A stretch of 64,000 nt of DNA from CAVYBY01 sp963766935 (GTDB lineage Bacteria; Actinomycetota; UBA4738; HRBIN12), in assembly GCA_963766935.1 (NCBI GenBank), contig CAVYBY010000008.1:310001-374000 (forward strand), read 5' to 3'. This document shows positions 7,584-19,271 of the stretch, one piece after another. A program made the translations under genes and the position numbers. Position 1 is the first letter of the stretch. The number at the start of each line of letters is the position of its first letter. The notes beneath the pieces are model-generated. The model made no database searches, had not been told where the DNA came from, and saw nothing but the letters and a program-made list of their open reading frames with translations.

Positions 7584-8317
7584 CCGGGCCCCGCCACGAC
7601 GGCGCCGACCTCGAGACCCGCGTCCGCCGGACGCTCGCGACGATGTGGGACGAGCTCCCGCATCACTCGGCCCCTCCGGCGACGCTGGTGCGGCGAGCCA
7701 GGCGCGGAGCCGTCGGCGGCGCGCTCGTCGTGGGCCTCGTGGTCGTCCTCGTCGGGGCCGGCGTCGTGGTCGGCGCCAGCCGGCTCGACACCGGGACCCC
7801 CACCCTGCCGGCCGCCTCGATGAGCGAGCAGGCGATCATGTCCTCGCTGGAGGACCGTCCCGTTCGAACGCCGGCCGTCGGCGCGGGGTGCCCGACCTCG
7901 GTCGGCCGGACGATCCGTCCGGTGGGGGCGGGATTCACGGGCAGCACGATCGCCAGCGGCGAGAGCCCGGCGTGGTTCGCCGGGGACTTCGCCCAGCCCT
8001 TCACCCTGCGCCGCTCGAACCGGACCCCGGCGGGCTGGTACGACCTCAAGGCGATCTGGGTCGTCTCCTCCGACTATCACGGTCCGGTGCTGATCCGCGC
8101 CGCGCAACTCACGGGAGCAGGTGGCATCGGATTCTCGATCGCCGTCGGCGACGCGCCGACGCTGGAGGAGCTCCCACTCTCGACGGGCAACCGCCCGGAC
8201 GGACTGTGGTACAGCCTGCCGACGTCCACGTTCATCCGCGGACCCGGCTGCTTCGCCTACCAGGTCGACGGGTCGAACTTCACCGAGACCATCGTGTTCG
8301 AGGCGCGGCTTCCCTAG
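7580..8317 (+). CDS. Single-pass membrane protein, putative anti-sigma partner
   Basis: The 245-residue protein starts at ATG 7580 inside the sigma factor stop (ATGA overlap). Residues 1-40 are a charged cytoplasmic head, about 44-68 form one membrane helix (GGALVVGLVVVLVGAGVVVG), and the rest is an extracytoplasmic domain with three cysteines. The position and layout are those of an anti-sigma factor, but there is no zinc-finger HxxxCxxC motif in the head, and the outer domain is not recognised. The role is inferred from context only. Confidence 0.6.
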   Translation: MTGPRHDGADLETRVRRTLATMWDELPHHSAPPATLVRRARRGAVGGALVVGLVVVLVGAGVVVGASRLDTGTPTLPAASMSEQAIMSSLEDRPVRTPAVGAGCPTSVGRTIRPVGAGFTGSTIASGESPAWFAGDFAQPFTLRRSNRTPAGWYDLKAIWVVSSDYHGPVLIRAAQLTGAGGIGFSIAVGDAPTLEELPLSTGNRPDGLWYSLPTSTFIRGPGCFAYQVDGSNFTETIVFEARLP

Positions 8318-8379
8318 CGGCGATCCCGGGACGATCAGGTCCCGGCCCGGCGCGGGACGTGTCAGGATGCAACCCCACC

Positions 8380-9663
8380 ATGACGCGCGGCATCGAGCAT
8401 CGTCGCATCCCGGCCGCCGCCCTCGTCGCCGGAGCGATACTGATTGCCGCAGCCTGCACGGGCGGTTCGGCTCCACCGGCCGGAACCACGACCCTTCCGG
8501 CGACGACCCCGGTCACGCCGACGCCGTCGACTCGGTCGACACCCACGCCGCACCCGAGCGCCTCGCCCACGCCGTTCGACCCGGCCGCGCTCCACCTGTC
8601 CTTGCGTCTGGTGGCCGGGCAGATCCCCGCCCCCGTGCTCGTCACGAACGCAGGCGACGGTACGGACCGGCTCTTCGTGCTCGAAAAAGCCGGCCGCATC
8701 GACGTCCTCCAACCCGGCGCAACGAGACCGTCGACGTTCCTCGATCTCACGAGCCGGATCGCCTCCGACGGAGAGCAGGGCCTCCTCGGCCTCGCCTTCC
8801 ACCCCGAGTTCGCCTCGAACGGTCGCTTCTACATCGACTACACGGACACGAACGGCGACACCGTCCTCGCCGAGTACCGCGTCTCGACCGGAGACTCCGA
8901 GCGCGCGGATCCGGCGTCGGAGCGGCAGGTTCTCGGGATCGACCAGCCGTACTCCGACCACAACGGGGGGAACCTCGCGTTCGGACCAGACGGATACCTC
9001 TGGATCTCGAGTGGCGACGGCGGCGGCGGCGGCGACCCGGAGGGCGCCGGGCAGAGGCTCGACACCCTGCTCGGCAAGATCCTGCGGATCGACGTCGACA
9101 CTCGGACCGACGGCCTCGCCTACGGCATCCCGCCCGACAACCCGTTCGTGGGCGTCGCCGGGGCGCGTCCCGAGATCTGGGCCTACGGCCTGCGGAACCC
9201 GTGGCGGTTCAGCTTCGACCGGACAACCGGCGACCTGTGGATCGGCGACGTCGGCCAGAACCACTACGAGGAGATCGACCACGTCGCGGGCAACCGGGCC
9301 GGCTCGGACTTCGGGTGGAACGTGATGGAGGGCGACTCGTGCTACGAGCCTGCCTCGGGATGCGACCCCGCCGGGCTCACGCTCCCGGTGGCCGTCTACA
9401 ACCACAGCCAGGGATGCGCGGTGGTCGGCGGCTTCGTCTACCGCGGGAAGCGGTGGCCGGCGCTCCTCGGCGCGTACCTGTACACCGACTATTGCTCCGG
9501 AACGATCTGGGGCTTGGACGCCTCCGACCCCAACGCATCCGCGGCCGTCCTGCTGCAAACCGGCCGGACGCTCAGCTCGTTCGGCGAGAGCGAATCCGGA
9601 GAGCTCTTCGCCACGGGGATTGCTGGGGACAAGGTGCTCCGGCTCGTCGGCGCGGCCGCATGA
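8380..9663 (+). CDS. PQQ-dependent sugar (glucose/sorbosone) dehydrogenase lipoprotein
   Basis: The 427-residue protein has a lipoprotein signal with Cys26 (LIAAAC), then a Thr/Ser/Pro-rich linker (30-68), then a six-bladed propeller of the glucose/sorbosone dehydrogenase family (GSDH). Recognisable blocks are GDGTDRLFVLEKAGRI, EQGLLGLAFHP, SDHNGGNLAFGPDG, LWISSGDGG, GKILRIDVD, AYGLRNPWRFSFD and DVGQNHYEEI. Such enzymes oxidise aldose sugars outside the membrane using pyrroloquinoline quinone. An ATG at 8367 is out of frame. No PQQ synthesis genes are in this window. The stop codon overlaps the ATG of a short TMEM175-like remnant. Confidence 0.8.
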   Translation: MTRGIEHRRIPAAALVAGAILIAAACTGGSAPPAGTTTLPATTPVTPTPSTRSTPTPHPSASPTPFDPAALHLSLRLVAGQIPAPVLVTNAGDGTDRLFVLEKAGRIDVLQPGATRPSTFLDLTSRIASDGEQGLLGLAFHPEFASNGRFYIDYTDTNGDTVLAEYRVSTGDSERADPASERQVLGIDQPYSDHNGGNLAFGPDGYLWISSGDGGGGGDPEGAGQRLDTLLGKILRIDVDTRTDGLAYGIPPDNPFVGVAGARPEIWAYGLRNPWRFSFDRTTGDLWIGDVGQNHYEEIDHVAGNRAGSDFGWNVMEGDSCYEPASGCDPAGLTLPVAVYNHSQGCAVVGGFVYRGKRWPALLGAYLYTDYCSGTIWGLDASDPNASAAVLLQTGRTLSSFGESESGELFATGIAGDKVLRLVGAAA

Positions 9664-9748
9664 TCGCGGACGGGGTGTTCGCCATCGCCGCGACCCTCCT
9701 CATCCTGAACGTCGACACCCAGATCGGGATCGGAGCGCTCAGCCGGTG
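9660..9748 (+). pseudogene. Remnant of a TMEM175 (DUF1211) potassium-channel gene
   Basis: From ATG 9660 the frame reads MIADGVFAIAATLLILNVDT and QIGIGAL before dissolving into Arg-rich sequence antisense to the dienelactone hydrolase gene. This matches the first membrane helix of TMEM175-family channels, whose signature is an FSDGVFAIAxTLLVL-like segment. The normal Phe-Ser before Asp is Ile-Ala here. Only this helix survives, so it is a fragment left by deletion. Confidence 0.45.
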
Positions 9749-10304
9749 CGATCGAGGAAGGCGAGCGTGCGCTCGACGACGAGGTCGGTCGACGCCCTGT
9801 CGTACTCGCTCCACGAGCTGTCCGTGAACAGGTGCGCAGAGCCCGGGTAGAGAAAAAGCTCCCCCCGGTCTCGGCCACGAGCTGTTGCCCGCCCTCCAGG
9901 TTGAACCACGGGTCGTTCTCGCTGACGTGCACCTGGAGCCCGGCGCCGGCGGGCCAGGGAACCTCGAACTCCCCCGGTGGGTTGTCCCCGCCGTGGTACA
10001 GCAGCGCGCCGAGCGCACCGGGGCGCGTCTGCACGAGCCGCTGCCCGTACACGGTGCCCAGCGAGAATCCAGCGACGACGACCTCGGCCGGAAGATCGGC
10101 AATCGCCGCCTCGCTCCGCGCGATCATCGGCTCCCAGCCGATCGACTCTTCGTGCGCGACGCCCTCCTCGATGTTGTCGAACGTGCGGCCCTCGAACAGA
10201 TCGCCGACCGTCACGTTGTGGCCGCCCTCGCGGATTCGCTCCGCGAACGCCTTCACGCCCTCAGTCACTCCCAACGCGTGGTGGAACAGAATCACGTTGG
10301 TCAT
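9739..10304 (-). CDS. Dienelactone hydrolase family protein, frameshifted
   Basis: From ATG 10304 (GGGAG seven bases upstream) the first frame encodes MTNVILFHHALGVTEGV and the alpha/beta-hydrolase core with nucleophile elbow GFSLG, then VHVSENDPWFNLEGG. After a run of six Cs on the plus strand (9861-9866) the frame is lost, but a shifted frame continues with ELFLYPGSAHLFTDSS and ends VERTLAFLDRTG at 9739. That tail is the expected C-terminus with the catalytic histidine (GSAH). One missing base in the homopolymer restores a 188-residue protein. Sequencing error in a homopolymer is the most likely cause; true decay is possible. Confidence 0.7.
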
Positions 10305-10439
10305 TTCGACACTCCCTCGCACGTCGTTGTCGCCGCCAGTCTCGCAGCCGGTTCCGACAAGGAAGTCCTACCCAGGCTTCCCCCCTCCTCACTCGCCACA
10401 GCCACCGGTGGAAGCAGACACCTTTAGTACAGGGCGGTG

Positions 10440-10681
10440 TTATCTCTCTTCAGGCTCCCTCGGGTCTCCCCTGGTCAAATGAGAACGCCATTCAACGCGA
10501 ACGCCGAAGATCAGCACCAATGACCACCCGATCCCGAAGGCGCTTACCCGAGAAACACAACCTTCGCGGAAGCGCCAAGTCCCAGCGTGGCAACCGGGTA
10601 CGCGAACCACGTCCAGATCACCAGGTTGATCAAACCGCTCAGGCGGAACCGCCACGGGGTGGCTCGCCTGCCAATCCGCAT
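10440..10681 (-). pseudogene. Possible two-helix membrane protein, frameshifted
   Basis: From ATG 10681 45 codons encode MRIGRRATPWRFRLSGLIN followed by a hydrophobic helix (LVIWTWFAYPVATLGLG) and a stop. A neighbouring frame then continues with a second hydrophobic helix (AFGIGWSLVLIFGVRVEW) and an acidic tail ending at 10440. Joining the two needs one indel and gives about 80 residues with two helices. No family is recognised. It lies in the 435-base stretch between the dienelactone hydrolase gene and tRNA-Ile, which otherwise holds nothing I can identify. Confidence 0.3.
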
Positions 10682-10739
10682 GACCCATGCCCTAGGATTC
10701 GCGCTCGGACATGCGACCCTGAGCGGCTCGTCCTTGTTG

Positions 10740-10814
10740 TGGGCCTGGGTGGACTTGAACCACCGACCTCTTCCTTATCAGGGAAGCGCTCTAACCGAGC
10801 TGAGCTACAGGCCC
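10740..10814 (-). tRNA. tRNA-Ile (GAT anticodon)
   Basis: The minus strand folds into a full cloverleaf: acceptor stem GGGCCTG with CAGGCCC, D-stem GCTC/GAGC, anticodon stem CTTCC/GGAAG enclosing CTGATAA (anticodon GAT), and T-arm GGTGG-TTCAAGT-CCACC. The discriminator base is A. CCA is not encoded. A tRNA-Ile downstream of gyrA and DUF3566 is a conserved actinobacterial arrangement. Confidence 0.95.
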
Positions 10815-10863
10815 CATGCGCGGCAGGGTAGCGACAGGCCTTGGGCCCGTCAAAGGGTCGGCG

Positions 10864-11559
10864 TCAGTTGCGGTCGCGCTGCGCGAGGGTGATCTCGACG
10901 CCGCCGACGACGTCGGAGATCAGGTTGTAGATGAACGCGACCAGCACGTTGATGAACGACCACACGACCGTCGCGATACAGCCCGCGACGAACAGCCACG
11001 TGAACAGCACCCCGCCGTGGATTACGTACGGCTGCGCGCCGCGCGTCGAGATCTCGCCCGACGCGAACAGCTCACCCAGGATCCGCTCGAGTGAGTCGAT
11101 GGCACCGGCCGCGGTCAGCACCACGTAGATGATCGCGAGCGCCAGGTACACGATCAGCATCACGCAGAAATAGAAGATCAAGGAGAACTTCAGCACCGAC
11201 AGCGGCGAGATCTGCCGGATCATGACCCGCGTCCGCCGCGAGCTCCAGCGGCGCGGCGCACCGCCCGTGCCGCGATCCGTCGGCTTCCGAGCCGCTCTGC
11301 CTCCCTCGACCGCTTCACCTCGCCTGCGCGACGCGCGCCTCGGCGTCGGGAGCGCCACATCCAGGACTGGGTCGGAGGCGACCGGGATACCGGCAGACGA
11401 CGCCCGCTGCTCGACCTGCGGAGCCGGCGGCGGCGCCGTCACCGGTTCGGTCCCCGGCGACGACGCCGGCGTGTTCGAAGGCGCGCGGCGTGGTTCGGAC
11501 GCCCGCCGTTTGGGCGGCGGATCGTTGCGTCCCTGCGGGTCTCGTGTGGTCTGGGCCAT
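10864..11559 (-). CDS. DUF3566 transmembrane protein
   Basis: The 231-residue protein has a long Pro/Arg-rich cytoplasmic N-terminus (about 1-110) and a C-terminal DUF3566 domain with membrane helices around SVLKFSLIFYFCVMLIVYLALAIIYVVL and HGGVLFTWLFVAGCIATVVWSFINVLVAFIYNL, ending in the conserved DVVGGVEITL segment. It sits directly downstream of gyrA, as in other actinobacteria, where the family's function is unknown. ATG 11559 was chosen: upstream codons are Arg-rich and unlike the family. The only ribosome-binding signal is a weak GGGG. Confidence 0.85.
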   Translation of the reverse strand: MAQTTRDPQGRNDPPPKRRASEPRRAPSNTPASSPGTEPVTAPPPAPQVEQRASSAGIPVASDPVLDVALPTPRRASRRRGEAVEGGRAARKPTDRGTGGAPRRWSSRRTRVMIRQISPLSVLKFSLIFYFCVMLIVYLALAIIYVVLTAAGAIDSLERILGELFASGEISTRGAQPYVIHGGVLFTWLFVAGCIATVVWSFINVLVAFIYNLISDVVGGVEITLAQRDRN

Positions 11560-11620
11560 ATGAGCCCCTAAGCCTACGCTGTCGAACTGCCGTTTACCCG
11601 GAGCGAACATCCGGACGCAA

Positions 11621-11886
11621 TCAGATCCGCAACGGACCGGTCTTCGCGAAGAGCGCACGCATGTGCCACACGGCGAGTGCCGCGCCCCCGATCGGCACCA
11701 GGACCCACGCTCTCGTGGCGATGTCGTCCTGGAACAGCAACGCGCCGATGCCCATGCCGGCGCCGAGCACGGCGATGATCGCGTCCATCACGAGCGGAGG
11801 AACGACGGACCGGCCCCGCAGCTCCAGCGCCGCGGCAACCGCGCCGAGTCCGACCAGCAGCGCCGCACCCGCCGCCGGGTGCACCC

Positions 11887-11890
<4 letters not shown>
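11621..11890 (-). CDS. Small membrane protein, 89 aa, coupled to gyrA
   Basis: GTG 11890 overlaps the gyrA stop by three bases (GTGA). The product has three hydrophobic segments (AAGAALLVGLGAVAAALEL; VVPPLVMDAIIAVLGAGMGIGALL; TRAWVLVPIGGAALAVWHM) with short charged loops and ends in KTGPLRI. I recognise no family. The overlap, downstream position before DUF3566 and same strand indicate it is part of the gyrBA transcript. Confidence 0.6.
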
Positions 11891-14331
<2,441 letters not shown>

Positions 14332-14357
14332 GCGATCCCTTTCCCTACAGGTCGTTC

Positions 14358-16337
14358 CTAGACGTCGAGGTTCTGAACGTCCTTGGCGTTGGTCTCGATG
14401 AACTCCTTGCGCAGCTGCACGTCCTCACCCATCAGGATCGTGAAGAGCCGGTCCGCGGCGACCGCGTCCTCCAGCTCCACCTGCAACAGGATCCGCTGCT
14501 CCGGGTCCATCGTCGTTCGCCACAGCTGGTCGGCGTCCATCTCGGCGAGCCCCTTGAACCGCTGCGGATCGAGCTTTTTCTCGCCGTTGCCGTCGCTACG
14601 GAAGATCTCCCACTCGCGCTCCGTGTAGAAATACAGCTCTTTCTTTCCTTCCTTGAGCAGGTAGAGCGGCGGCTGGGCGATGTAGACATAGCCCGCGTCG
14701 ATCAGCTCGCGCATGTGTCGGAAGAGGAAGGTGAGCAGCAGCGTCCGGATGTGCGCGCCGTCGACGTCGGCGTCGGCCATGATCACGATGCGGTGATACC
14801 GCGCGCGAGCCAGATCGAACTCCTCGCCGATGCCGGTGCCGATCGCGGTGATGAGCGCCTGGATCTCCTGGTTCTCGAGAATCTTGTGCAGGCGCGCCTT
14901 CTCGACGTTCAGGATCTTCCCGCGGATCGGCAGGATCGCCTGTGTGGCAGGGTTTCTGGCCTGCTTGGCCGAACCGCCGGCCGAGTCGCCCTCGACGATG
15001 TAGATCTCGCAGGACGCGGGGTCCGAGAGCTGGCAGTCGGCCAGCTTGCCCGGCAGCGAACCGGACTCGAGGAACGACTTGCGGCGCGTCAGGTCGCGCG
15101 CCTGCTTGGCCGCGAGGCGCGCCTTCGCCGCGCCCTGTCCCTTCTGCACGATCCGCTTGCCGTCGCCGGGGTGCTCCTCCAGCCACGTGGCGAACGCGCC
15201 GTTCACCGTCGTCTCGACCAGCGAGCGCATCGAGGCGTTCCCGAGCTTGGTTTTCGTCTGCCCCTCGAACTGCGGGTCGCGAAGCTTGACACTGACGATC
15301 GCGATCAACCCTTCGCGGACGTCCTCCCCGATCAGGTTGTCCTCTTTCTCCTTGAGCAGTCCCTTGTTCCGCGCGTATCGGTTGATGACGTTCGTGAGGG
15401 CCTTCTTGAGTCCCTCCTCGTGCATCCCACCCTCGTGGGTGTTGATCGTGTTCGCGAACGAGAAGACCGACTCGGAGTAGCCGCCGGTCCACTGGAGCGC
15501 GATCTCGACCTCGGCGTCCTCTTCCTTCGCCTCGACCGCGATGACCTTCGTGAGGGCGTCCTTGCCCGCAGCAAGGTGCTTCACGAAGTCCACGAGCCCG
15601 CCGGTCGCCTTGAAGGTCTCCTTGTGGGCCGGCTCCTCGCGCTCGTCGACCAGGTTGATCTCGACGCCCTTGTTGAGAAACGCGAGCTCGCGGAGGCGTT
15701 CGACGAGGACCTTCCGCTCGAACTCCCGTGTCTCGACGAAGACCTCGGGGTCGGGCCAGAACCGGACCGTGGTGCCGGTCTTGGTCGAGGCCCTGCCCTT
15801 CGCGAGCTTCTTCGTGGGCTTGCCGCGGGCGTACTCCTGGTGCCAGGAGAACCCGTCACGCTGGACGTCGACGACGAGCTTCTCGCTGAGCGCGTTGACG
15901 ACCGAGACGCCGACGCCGTGCAGACCGCCGGAGATGCGGTAGCCGCCGCCGCCGAACTTTCCGCCGGCGTTGAGCGTCGTCAGCACGACCTCCATCGCCG
16001 GACGGCGGTTCTTCGAACCGGGAATCGGCTTGACCGGGATGCCGCGGCCGTTGTCGTACACGCTCGCCGACCCGTCGGCATGCAGCGTCACCACGATCCG
16101 CGACGCGTGACCACCCATGGCCTCGTCGATCGAGTTGTCGACGACTTCGTAGACGAGATGGTGCAGGCCCCGGGAGCTGGTCGTGCCGATGTACATGCCC
16201 GGTCGAAGCCGGACGTGCTCGACTCCCTCCAGCACCTGGATGTTGCTGGAGTCGTAGCCGGATCGCTTTTTCGATGCTCGGGACGGCTTTTTCGGGGGTG
16301 TTTCCGGGGTCGGAACCGATCTCTCAGCGGTAGCCAA
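14358..16337 (-). CDS. gyrB: DNA gyrase subunit B
   Basis: The product is the ATPase subunit of gyrase. It has the GHKL ATP-binding region (VYEVVDNSIDEAMGG, YDNGRGIP, GGLHGVGVSVVNALS) and the TOPRIM domain (EGDSAGGSAKQ, PIRGKILNVEKAR, MADADVDGAHIRTLLLTF), ending in the normal C-terminal DVQNLDV. I chose TTG 16337 because it has GGAGG six bases upstream; the frame is open to a TTG at 16427 that adds 30 unlike residues. The chosen form is 659 residues, near the family norm for the type without an extra insertion. Confidence 0.96.
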   Translation of the reverse strand: MATAERSVPTPETPPKKPSRASKKRSGYDSSNIQVLEGVEHVRLRPGMYIGTTSSRGLHHLVYEVVDNSIDEAMGGHASRIVVTLHADGSASVYDNGRGIPVKPIPGSKNRRPAMEVVLTTLNAGGKFGGGGYRISGGLHGVGVSVVNALSEKLVVDVQRDGFSWHQEYARGKPTKKLAKGRASTKTGTTVRFWPDPEVFVETREFERKVLVERLRELAFLNKGVEINLVDEREEPAHKETFKATGGLVDFVKHLAAGKDALTKVIAVEAKEEDAEVEIALQWTGGYSESVFSFANTINTHEGGMHEEGLKKALTNVINRYARNKGLLKEKEDNLIGEDVREGLIAIVSVKLRDPQFEGQTKTKLGNASMRSLVETTVNGAFATWLEEHPGDGKRIVQKGQGAAKARLAAKQARDLTRRKSFLESGSLPGKLADCQLSDPASCEIYIVEGDSAGGSAKQARNPATQAILPIRGKILNVEKARLHKILENQEIQALITAIGTGIGEEFDLARARYHRIVIMADADVDGAHIRTLLLTFLFRHMRELIDAGYVYIAQPPLYLLKEGKKELYFYTEREWEIFRSDGNGEKKLDPQRFKGLAEMDADQLWRTTMDPEQRILLQVELEDAVAADRLFTILMGEDVQLRKEFIETNAKDVQNLDV

Positions 16338-16473
16338 ACGTCCTCCGTATCCGGCCCACGCGGCGGCCCCTCGCGGATCGCGGGAGGCGTGCGCCGGGAG
16401 CTCGCACGAACCCCCATATTCTACCAACCGCGGGTGTCATTCAGGGGATGTTCGGGCCCCTGAATTCCGCTCT

Positions 16474-16827
16474 CTACCAGCGGTTTTCGTCTGCCGGAAC
16501 GACCACGATCCTGACGGTGCGGATCTGCCCGCCGCCGAGCGCCTCGTCGGCCTTGTTTCGGATCTCGTCGGCCATGAACCGCGCTTGTGCCCCCCAGGGC
16601 CCGTCGGTCGCCCGTACGGTCAGCATGCCCTGCTCGAGGGTGTGGGGCGCGGTCGCCGCCGCGAGGCGCTCACCGACGATCTCGGGCCAGCGACGGGCGA
16701 GCGCAGCGACGGGAAGGCCGCGCGCGAACGCCGGCTCGGTCAGCAGGCTGTCCACGATCTCGCCCAGCGGAACCGGGTCGCCGCTCCGCCGCTCGCGCCG
16801 GCCGCCGAATCCCTTGGAGTGCGGCAT
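16474..16827 (-). CDS. dciA: DciA-like DUF721 protein
   Basis: The 117-residue protein begins at ATG 16827, sharing one base with the recF stop. It contains the DUF721 core: PLGEIVDSLLTEPAFARGL, RWPEIVGERLAAATAPHTLEQGMLTVRATDGPWGAQARFM and a conserved C-terminal strand (IRTVRIVVVP). DciA proteins load or recruit the replicative helicase DnaB in bacteria lacking DnaC/DnaI, as shown in Pseudomonas and mycobacteria. Position between recF and gyrB is typical. Confidence 0.85.
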   Translation of the reverse strand: MPHSKGFGGRRERRSGDPVPLGEIVDSLLTEPAFARGLPVAALARRWPEIVGERLAAATAPHTLEQGMLTVRATDGPWGAQARFMADEIRNKADEALGGGQIRTVRIVVVPADENRW

Positions 16828-17928
16828 CAGGCGGCCCGCACCCGGACCGTGCCGGCGCGCACGTCCCATACCTCGGCGGCGCCGGCCGGGATCGCCGCGT
16901 CGTCGGCGACGCTGATCACGACCTGGCCGCCGCGCTCGGCCAGGCGCGCACCGACGCGATCGCGCCTCGAGGGATCCAGCGCGCTGAACGGATCGTCGAC
17001 GAGCAGCACCGGCGGCTCCCCCACCTCCGCCTCGACCGCCGACGCTTGCGCCAGGCGAAGGCAGAGCGCGGCCGCCGACGTCTCGCCGTGGGAGCCGAAC
17101 GCCCGGGCGCCGAGATCGCGGACGGCCAGCTCCAGATCGTCGCGGTGCGGACCCACGAGCGAGGTCCGACGCTGGAGCTCGTCGGTCCGGCGCTCGTCCA
17201 GACGCGTCCTGAACGCGGCTTCGGGCTCGGGGGCGGCGGCTGGGCACGTCCGGCGCGTAGGCGACATGCAGCCCGTACCCGGTCACGTGGTGGAACTCCT
17301 CGCGGGCGGCATCGGCGATCCGTTCGACGGCGTCGGCGCGGGCACGGCCGAGCGCGACGCCGCTCTCGATCAGCTGCTCGTCCCAGGCATCGAGCCCCGG
17401 CGGAGTCGTTCCACGACCGTCCCACTCCTTGAGGAGCCGGTTCCGCTGACGAAGGACCCGTTCGTAGGCGGTCGTCAGCGTGTCGCGCGCCGGGTGCAGC
17501 GACACGACCAGCTCGTCGATGAAGTCGCGGCGCTTCGACGGATCGCCGGTCACAACGCGAAGGTCGAACGGTCCGGAGAACACGACGCGCACGCGCTGGC
17601 GGACGTCGCGGCGGCGGCGAACCGGCGAGCGGTCGATGCGCATGCGGTTCGCTCCCTTGCGCGGAATCTCGATCTCGACGAGCACCTTGCCTCCGAGCGT
17701 CTCGAACTCCCCGCGCGCGAACGCGGACTCGGTTCCCTCGCGGACCAGATTGGCCGACGCCGACGTTCTCGGCGACGCGAGCGCGTAGAGAAAGGCGATC
17801 CCTTCCAGCAAGTTCGTCTTTCCCTCGCCGTTTGGTCCGGCCACGGCGATCAGTCCCGCCGGCGGCGGCTCGAGGCGGGTGTGCTCGTGGTTTCGGAAGT
17901 CGCGAAGCTCGACCCAGCGCAGGCGCAT
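16827..17928 (-). CDS. recF: RecF recombination protein, frameshifted
   Basis: The first frame from ATG 17928 encodes the SMC-like N-terminus: Walker A GPNGEGKTNLLEG, then FSGPFDLRVVTGDPSKRRDFID and ESGVALGRARADAVERI. Near 17240-17250 the frame shifts by one extra base. The other frame continues with PEPEAAFRTRL, SLVGPHRDDLEL, the signature-like GSHGETSAAALCLRLAQ and Walker B LLVDDPFSALDPSRRD. Removing one base gives about 366 residues, the normal RecF length. RecF loads RecA at gaps. Because the gene is in its standard place and both halves are well conserved, a sequencing error is more likely than loss of function. Confidence 0.88.
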
Positions 17929-17953
17929 CTGGCCGCCCGCGCTCCCGCCGGCC

Positions 17954-19066
17954 TCAGCCGACCGCGGCCGGGAGCCGGACCGGCATCACCAGGTAGGTGA
18001 ACTCGTCGCTGTCGCCGCGAACCACGCCGGGCTTCAACCCGTCGCGGACGTCGATCCGCACCGACTCGCCCGAGGCCGCACCAAGCCCGTCCGCCAGGTA
18101 GTGCGGGTTGAAGGCGACCTTCAGATCCTCGCCCTCGTACCTCGCTTCGACGGTCTCGACCGCCTGTCCGAGATCCGGGGAGCTGGACGAGAGCTTGACG
18201 CCGAGCGCGTTGAACTCCATGCGCACCGGAGTCGTGTCGCGGGCGAGCAGCCCCACACGGCGGACGGCATCCAGCAACTGCTGGCGCGAGACCACCAGCC
18301 GGCTCTCGTGGGTCTCGGGCAGGAGCTGCCGGTAGGCGGGGAACTCGCCCTCGATCAGCCGCGACGTGAGCGTCAGCGCCCCGATCGTGAACGACACCTG
18401 CGACTCGTCGACCCAGACGACCAGCTCCGCCTTCTCGTCGACCGAGGCGGCGCGTCCGGCCTCGGTCAGCGCGCGCTCGGGCACGATCACCGCGGCCTCG
18501 CCGTCGGCGGTCGCGACCAGATCGCGCACCGCCAGGCGATACGAGTCGGTCGCGACCAACACGACGCCCTCGCGGCTGATCTCGAGCAGGATCCCGGTCA
18601 GCACCGGGCGCGCATCGTCGCGCGACGCCGCCCTGGCGACCTGCGCGACGGCGTCGGCGAACGTCCCCGCCTCGACCGTGATCCGGGTCCCACCCGGCGC
18701 CTGCAGTCCCGGGAAGTCCTCGGCCGGCAGCAGCCGGAGCGTGCCCTCGTACGCGGCGCAGCGGATCCTCGCCTGCGACTGATCGGCCTCGAACTCGATG
18801 GGCGCGTCCGAGAGCGACTTCACCGTGTCGGCCAGCAACCGGGCCGGCACGAGCGCGGTTCCCGCGTCCTGGGCCTGCACCTGCGCCGACAGCCGCGCCG
18901 AGACCTCGAGGTCCGTCGTCGTCAGCGTCAGCTGCCCGTCCTCGGTGACCTCGATCAGGACTCCCGTCAGGGCGGGGATGCCGGGACGCGATGACACCCC
19001 ACGCTGGACGGTCTGGAGCGCCTCGGAGAACACGTCACGGTCGCACCTGAACTTCACGATCCCCAC
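17954..19066 (-). CDS. dnaN: DNA polymerase III sliding clamp, beta subunit
   Basis: The 370-residue protein is the processivity clamp of the replicative polymerase. It shows the three-fold repeated clamp fold, with family blocks RGVSSRPGIPALTGVLIEV, LLPAEDFPGL, ATDSYRLAVRD, RLIEGEFPAYRQLLPE and the C-terminal EFTYLVMPVRL. A second GTG at 19057 would give the more usual beginning VKFRCDRD and has GGAG seven bases upstream, so the true start may be there. It is separated from dnaA by a 205-base spacer with DnaA-box-like sites. Confidence 0.97.
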   Translation of the reverse strand: MGIVKFRCDRDVFSEALQTVQRGVSSRPGIPALTGVLIEVTEDGQLTLTTTDLEVSARLSAQVQAQDAGTALVPARLLADTVKSLSDAPIEFEADQSQARIRCAAYEGTLRLLPAEDFPGLQAPGGTRITVEAGTFADAVAQVARAASRDDARPVLTGILLEISREGVVLVATDSYRLAVRDLVATADGEAAVIVPERALTEAGRAASVDEKAELVVWVDESQVSFTIGALTLTSRLIEGEFPAYRQLLPETHESRLVVSRQQLLDAVRRVGLLARDTTPVRMEFNALGVKLSSSSPDLGQAVETVEARYEGEDLKVAFNPHYLADGLGAASGESVRIDVRDGLKPGVVRGDSDEFTYLVMPVRLPAAVG

Positions 19067-19271
19067 TCCCTTCTCATGTTGGTCTTAGAACTCTCTACTG
19101 ACAGTGGTAGGCATTGTGGAAAGGTGCAGAGTCACCCGATCTCCGCAGGGTAACGGCCCTCACCGACAGTCCACGGCTGTGGAAAGTGGGTGGGGAAAAC
19201 GTGTCGCTCTTTCTCGGACGGGCCGAACGAGCGGATCGGTGCACCGGCCGGGCGGATGTTGCCCACCGAGT
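19067..19271. other. dnaA-dnaN spacer with DnaA-box-like sites (oriC candidate)
   Basis: This 205-base spacer contains no gene. Two copies of TGTGGAAAG (19115-19123 and 19178-19186) read CTTTCCACA on the minus strand, close to the actinobacterial DnaA box TTGTCCACA. A further GTGGGGAAAA element lies at about 19191. The dnaA-dnaN spacer is the usual place of oriC in actinobacteria. The number of good boxes is low, so this may be one half of a split origin with 20694-20950. Confidence 0.5.

Noticed and set aside
10587..10892. Plus-strand frame over tRNA-Ile containing GLEPPTSSLSG-like peptide
   Set aside because: This is the well-known spurious peptide produced by translating the antisense of a tRNA gene.
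14715..16463. 582-codon open frame on the plus strand across gyrB
   Set aside because: Antisense shadow of gyrB with no domain features.
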